This document shows positions 7,347 through 10,836 of a DNA stretch of 10,836 nucleotides, one piece after another. Under the pieces are notes generated by a model. That model saw only the letters and a program-made list of their open reading frames with translations. It was not told the origin of the DNA and made no database searches. The DNA is taken from contig CAVFWQ010000073.1 in the NCBI GenBank assembly GCA_963626285.1, forward strand, positions 1 through 10,836, given 5' to 3'. Made by a program: the position numbers and the translations under genes. The stretch is from CAVDRM01 sp963626285 (GTDB lineage: Bacteria; Bacillota; Clostridia; Christensenellales; Aristaeellaceae). Each line of letters starts with the position of its first letter. Position 1 is the stretch's first letter.

Positions 7347-7380
7347 GCCCGACCGACCCGTTTGACGGGGTCGGTCAGGC
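7347..7380 (-). other. Stable hairpin between the surface protein and binding protein genes
   Basis: GACCGACCC (7351-7359) pairs perfectly with GGGTCGGTC (7368-7376), and an outer GCC/GGC pair adds three more base pairs across one mismatch. It sits 24 bases after the surface protein stop codon and 12 bases before the binding protein's ribosome binding site. No T run follows on either strand, so a classical terminator is not supported. It could be a 3'-end protecting or processing stem or a leaky terminator. I see no convincing promoter in this 82-base gap. Confidence 0.55.
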
Positions 7381-7403
7381 AGAACGATTGATGCTTTAGG
7401 TCG

Positions 7404-10400
7404 TTACTCGAAGCAGTCGCCCACGTTCAGGCTGACAGGTCCGCTGCCGAGCGGGATATCCGGGATGATGATTTCGGGCGTCTTGGTGTAGTAGACGCGG
7501 ATGACATTCAGCGTGCCGTCTATGACCACCATCAGCGGGCAGTTCTCCACATGGTCGAGACGGTAGCCGCCCTCGGACTTGGGCGTGTAGTTCGTGATGA
7601 CCGTGCCCAAGCGTGCCCAGTAGTATTCCGTCTTTGTCGTATCCAGAACGTCTTCGTAGTAGTATTCCACGGTGTATATCCTGCGCTGCGCGTAGATGAA
7701 CACGTGGTAGTTCAGGGTGTCGACATCCGTCACGAGCATCTCGAATTCTTTCTCGTCGCAGATGTATTCGGGCAGCAGGTCGACCGGCGTTTCGAGGTAC
7801 GTTTTGCCGTAGACGCAGTTCTCAACGACCTTGGTCTCGGAGAGGATCCTGCCCTTCGCGTTGTTCAGGCGATACTCGATGGTGTAGGTAAGGTCGGTGC
7901 GGCGCACATAGTACACATGGATCTCCAGCTCGTTGTTGGCAGGCATCGTGTCGCCCTCGACGAATTCGATCTCCTCGCCGCCCTCGGTCAGGGTCTTCAT
8001 CGTCTTCTCGTAGTAGAAGCCCTCGAAGTCCTTCTTGTCGTAGATGAGCGTCCAGCCGTAGCCGATGTGCTCGTACGTCTCGGTTTCATCCTCCACCAGC
8101 TCGTACTTGTCGGACAGCTCGTTGTCCTCCAGCATCTGCCGGTAGTACTTCACCGTGTAGCTGTAACCGACCTGCCTGTTCGTAAAGTCCGCGCCCTTTT
8201 CGGTCTCGGTCTTCGTGCTCTCGTAGCCGGCAGGCACTTCTTCTTCGGCCTCGTACACATACGGCTCGCCATTCGGGTCGTGAGTCGGCAGGTCGTTGAA
8301 TTCGTAGCCTTCTTCGCCGGAGGCGATCACATAGTCGCGGTAGTTCTCACCGTTGCGGAGCAGGTGGATGGTCACGTCCGGCGTCTCCGTCGTGCCGTCC
8401 CACTCGGTATCCAGCATTTCCCAGGTCTTCGTGCCGCTGAACGAGGTGGTTCCCATGACGTTAGTCACTCTGTACTCATAGTGCTCGTCCAGCGTTTCCA
8501 GCGTTTCGGGTTCGAGCCCTTCGATCTTGCTGTAACCCGCAGGCAGCACTTCCTCCGCCGTGTAGACGTACTCTCCGGGGTCGTCCGTGCCGTGCGCCAC
8601 GGGCAGGTCTGTCATGCTTGCATGCCACTCGTCTTCCGCGGTGATCGTCAGTCTGCCGTATTCCGCGCCGTCCTGCTTCACGATGACGGTGATCTCAGGA
8701 TAGCCTTCGCCCAGCTCTTCCACGATCTTGGGACGTACCCATTCCTTGGTCGCATACAGCTTGGTGTACACCTGATGGATGGTCAGCTTGCCGTCCTCGG
8801 GCTCGATGGTGTAGTTGGCGCTCATGTCCTTCTCGCTCGCGTTCAGGACAGAGTAGGCAGTGATCTTGTTGAGTACCTCGCCGACGTAGGTGATGGTGCC
8901 TTCAACGGTCGCCGTCACTATGTCGCCGCTGTAGGGCAGGGTCAGGCTCTCGCCGGACGCTACAGTGCCAACCTTCGTACCGTTCAGATAGACGGTGTAT
9001 TCGGGCTTGGTCAATTCGCTGCGGTCGTAGTTCTTTTCAGCGGAAGAGGCGACCAGCTTCAGGTCCTGCCTGCCCTGAACGGGAACGTTCTCAAAGTCAC
9101 GGTCTGTCACGGGGTCTTGTCCCTGGACCGGCGTGTCGCCGCTGACTTTGACCGTGTTCTTGAAGTAGCTGAAGTCTTCCTTGATGTCGCTTTCCCTGAT
9201 GGCGTAGGCTGCCTTCAGGGTGACGGTCGCGCCGATGGCCAGCGTATCGATGGTGGCTGTCCTTCCGTCGCTTCCGACCGTGTAGCCCTCGCCGGCTTCA
9301 AAGATGACGCCTTCGACATCATCCGTCACAACAACGCTGCTCAGCGTTACGTTGCCTTCGTTCGTGACCCAGATGTTGTAGTGCGCCGTGTCGCCGTAGC
9401 GGTAAGTGCGCTCGTCATCCTTCTTCACGCCGGTCGCATCCGGATCGCGGTCCACATTTCTCTTGATAACCGCGATCTTGCCCTTCACGTCTTCGGTATT
9501 GTCCGTGACCTCGGCTTCGCCTTCAGGCGTCTTCTGGTTCTTGGGATCCTTCGGGTCGTTGATGGGATCGCCCTTTGCGGTGACTTTGTTCGTCACGCTG
9601 CCCGCCAGGATGTCAGCCTCGGTGACGGTGTAGGAGGTCGTGAATTCCTTCTTCGCGCCGACCGGCAGCTCTGCGATGACTTCGTACAGGCCCGTCAGCT
9701 TGTCGTCCACCTTCACGTTGTAGTAAGTCACGTTGCCTTCGTTCTTCACCGTGATGGTGTAGGTGATCTTCTCACCCAGCTCGACATTCTTGCCCGCCTT
9801 GTCGGACTCCTTGGTCACGGTCAGGGTGACGTCAACGTCTTCCGTCTCGTCCTCGATCTCGTCTTCGCCTTCGGGCGTCTTCGGGTTCTTGGGATCCTTC
9901 GGGTCGTCGATGGGGTTGCCCTTTGCGGTGACGCTGTTCAGCACGCTGCCGTTCAGGATGTCAGCGCTGGTGACGGTGTAGTAGGTCGTGAATTCCTCCT
10001 CCGCGCCGACCAGAAGTTCTGCGATGTTTGCGTGCATGGCGGTCAGGTCGTCGTCCACATTCACGTTGTAGTAAGGCACGTTGCCTTCGTTCTTCACCGT
10101 GATGGTGTAGGTGATCTTCTCACCCAGCTTGACCTTCTGACCTTCCTTGTCGGATTTCTTGGTCACGGTCAGCCTGGTGTCGGGGGATACAATATCGTCC
10201 GTGGAGGCTTCCACATCCTTTTTGGTGCCTTCCCAGCTTACGGTCGCCTTGTTGCCGACCGTACCTGCCAGGATATCGTCAGAGGTGACGGTATGCTTGG
10301 CCCTCACAATAACTTTCTCGCCGGAGGCGATGGAAGCGATGGTGGCCTTGTGGGCATTCACCACGGTGTAGCCTGCGCCCGTCACGATGGTCGCGTTCTC

Positions 10401-10836
10401 ATCCTCGACCACAACGTCTTTGACTTCCGCATCGCTGACGTTCTCCACGGTGATGTCGAACAGGATCTCATCGCCCAGCTTGTAGTTGCTCTCGACTTCC
10501 GGCGTGGTCTTGTTGGGGATAAGCTTATCGCCGGTGACGGTCAGCGTGCCGAACACGATGGTGATGGCATAGTTCGCTGCCTCCGTGCCTTCGTTCAGCT
10601 CGTAGCCGAATTTGTTCTCGCTCTCGCCGACATTCGTCTGGCTGCCGGTCACATCGTACGTTGCGCCCTCGCCCTTCACGAAGCCGAGGTACTCGCCCTC
10701 CACTGTGTCGGTCACGGTCTTGTTCGTCAGCGGTGTGCCGTCATATTTCTTCGTAGCATCAGCCGACACCAGCTTCACGGGACGCTTGTTGATGGTCAGT
10801 GTGCCGTCCACGCTCTTTTCGAACGTGTAGTTATCC
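7404..10836 (-). CDS. Large modular surface protein (YDG/MBG, DUF11-like, Cna-B-like and MucBP-like domains), N-terminus outside window
   Basis: The frame is open to the right edge; the GTG at 10811 lies inside a YDG-type domain (DNYTFEKS precedes it), so the N-terminus is missing and at least 1143 residues are present. Numbering from that GTG: YDG/MBG-like domain 1-93 (KKYDGTPLT); four DUF11/DUF7507-like domains at about 94-212, 213-328, 329-443 and 444-575 (LTVTKKSDK, GEKITYTITVKNEGN); a second YDG/MBG-like domain 581-680; two Cna-B-like domains 683-786 and 788-880; three MucBP-like units 882-970, 975-1042 and 1045-1108; and a short tail. The Cna-B pair keeps candidate isopeptide residues: Lys689 or Lys795, Glu753 or Glu856, and Asn784 or Asn878. 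Such architecture suggests a stalk-like adhesin. The C-terminus (IPLGSGPVSLNVGDCFE) has no LPXTG, membrane helix or basic tail, so how it stays on the cell is unclear. The substrate is unknown. Confidence 0.85.
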   Translation of the reverse strand, partial: DNYTFEKSVDGTLTINKRPVKLVSADATKKYDGTPLTNKTVTDTVEGEYLGFVKGEGATYDVTGSQTNVGESENKFGYELNEGTEAANYAITIVFGTLTVTGDKLIPNKTTPEVESNYKLGDEILFDITVENVSDAEVKDVVVEDENATIVTGAGYTVVNAHKATIASIASGEKVIVRAKHTVTSDDILAGTVGNKATVSWEGTKKDVEASTDDIVSPDTRLTVTKKSDKEGQKVKLGEKITYTITVKNEGNVPYYNVNVDDDLTAMHANIAELLVGAEEEFTTYYTVTSADILNGSVLNSVTAKGNPIDDPKDPKNPKTPEGEDEIEDETEDVDVTLTVTKESDKAGKNVELGEKITYTITVKNEGNVTYYNVKVDDKLTGLYEVIAELPVGAKKEFTTSYTVTEADILAGSVTNKVTAKGDPINDPKDPKNQKTPEGEAEVTDNTEDVKGKIAVIKRNVDRDPDATGVKKDDERTYRYGDTAHYNIWVTNEGNVTLSSVVVTDDVEGVIFEAGEGYTVGSDGRTATIDTLAIGATVTLKAAYAIRESDIKEDFSYFKNTVKVSGDTPVQGQDPVTDRDFENVPVQGRQDLKLVASSAEKNYDRSELTKPEYTVYLNGTKVGTVASGESLTLPYSGDIVTATVEGTITYVGEVLNKITAYSVLNASEKDMSANYTIEPEDGKLTIHQVYTKLYATKEWVRPKIVEELGEGYPEITVIVKQDGAEYGRLTITAEDEWHASMTDLPVAHGTDDPGEYVYTAEEVLPAGYSKIEGLEPETLETLDEHYEYRVTNVMGTTSFSGTKTWEMLDTEWDGTTETPDVTIHLLRNGENYRDYVIASGEEGYEFNDLPTHDPNGEPYVYEAEEEVPAGYESTKTETEKGADFTNRQVGYSYTVKYYRQMLEDNELSDKYELVEDETETYEHIGYGWTLIYDKKDFEGFYYEKTMKTLTEGGEEIEFVEGDTMPANNELEIHVYYVRRTDLTYTIEYRLNNAKGRILSETKVVENCVYGKTYLETPVDLLPEYICDEKEFEMLVTDVDTLNYHVFIYAQRRIYTVEYYYEDVLDTTKTEYYWARLGTVITNYTPKSEGGYRLDHVENCPLMVVIDGTLNVIRVYYTKTPEIIIPDIPLGSGPVSLNVGDCFE
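9477..10172 (-). repeat. Two tandem 348-base domain repeats inside the surface protein gene
   Basis: Copies at 9825-10172 and 9477-9824 each encode one 116-residue DUF11-like domain starting at LTVTK(K/E)SDK. They keep long identical blocks; one of about 53 bases recurs at a spacing of exactly 348 (for example 9732 and 10080). Both copies end in an acidic Pro/Lys linker (DPKDPKN(P/Q)KTPEGE). The domains before and after are much more diverged. Confidence 0.85.

Noticed and set aside
9477..10172. CRISPR or other short-repeat array on account of repeated blocks
   Set aside because: The repeats are long, in frame and encode homologous protein domains; there are no short repeats with unique spacers.

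Overview
The window looks like chromosomal DNA of a Gram-positive gut-type bacterium of the class Clostridia, probably an uncultured lineage, with a fairly high G+C content. The reasons are: a secreted papain-like peptidase followed by a lectin-like region, a seven-helix YdcF-type protein and a YugP-type membrane protein of kinds common in Firmicutes, strong AGGAGG-type ribosome binding sites, U-tract terminators, and a large modular surface protein built from YDG/MBG, DUF11-like, Cna-B-like and MucBP-like domains. This placement rests on gene content read by eye, not on any marker gene; there is no rRNA, tRNA, CRISPR array, transposase, integrase or phage gene in view.

Layout. The left half is transcribed rightward: the 3' end of an unrecognised acidic protein (1-431); after 55 bases a secreted C1A-type cysteine peptidase (487-2790) that ends at a good terminator; a membrane-anchored DUF218/YdcF protein (2959-4179) with its own terminator; and a 263-residue membrane protein (4368-5159) that I read as a YugP-family zinc peptidase relative whose HExxH motif has been replaced. 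A promoter with an extended -10 element lies between the last two. The right half is transcribed leftward: the 3' part of a very large surface protein (7404-10836, beginning beyond the window edge) and, 82 bases downstream, a solute-binding protein of the peptide/nickel ABC family (5390-7321). The two blocks converge at 5160-5389, where two terminator-like hairpins face each other.

How they fit together. Three or four products are exported or surface exposed (peptidase, surface protein, binding protein, and perhaps the truncated first protein), and two are membrane proteins. The region is therefore best described as a cell-envelope cluster: outside protein digestion, adhesion and peptide capture. 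No ABC permease or ATPase, sortase or regulator is present to tie them into one pathway, so functional coupling is only an inference. I do not see a clearly new multi-gene system. The most unusual single item is the apparently inactive YugP relative; next are the surface protein's C-terminus without an LPXTG signal and the binding protein without a lipobox.
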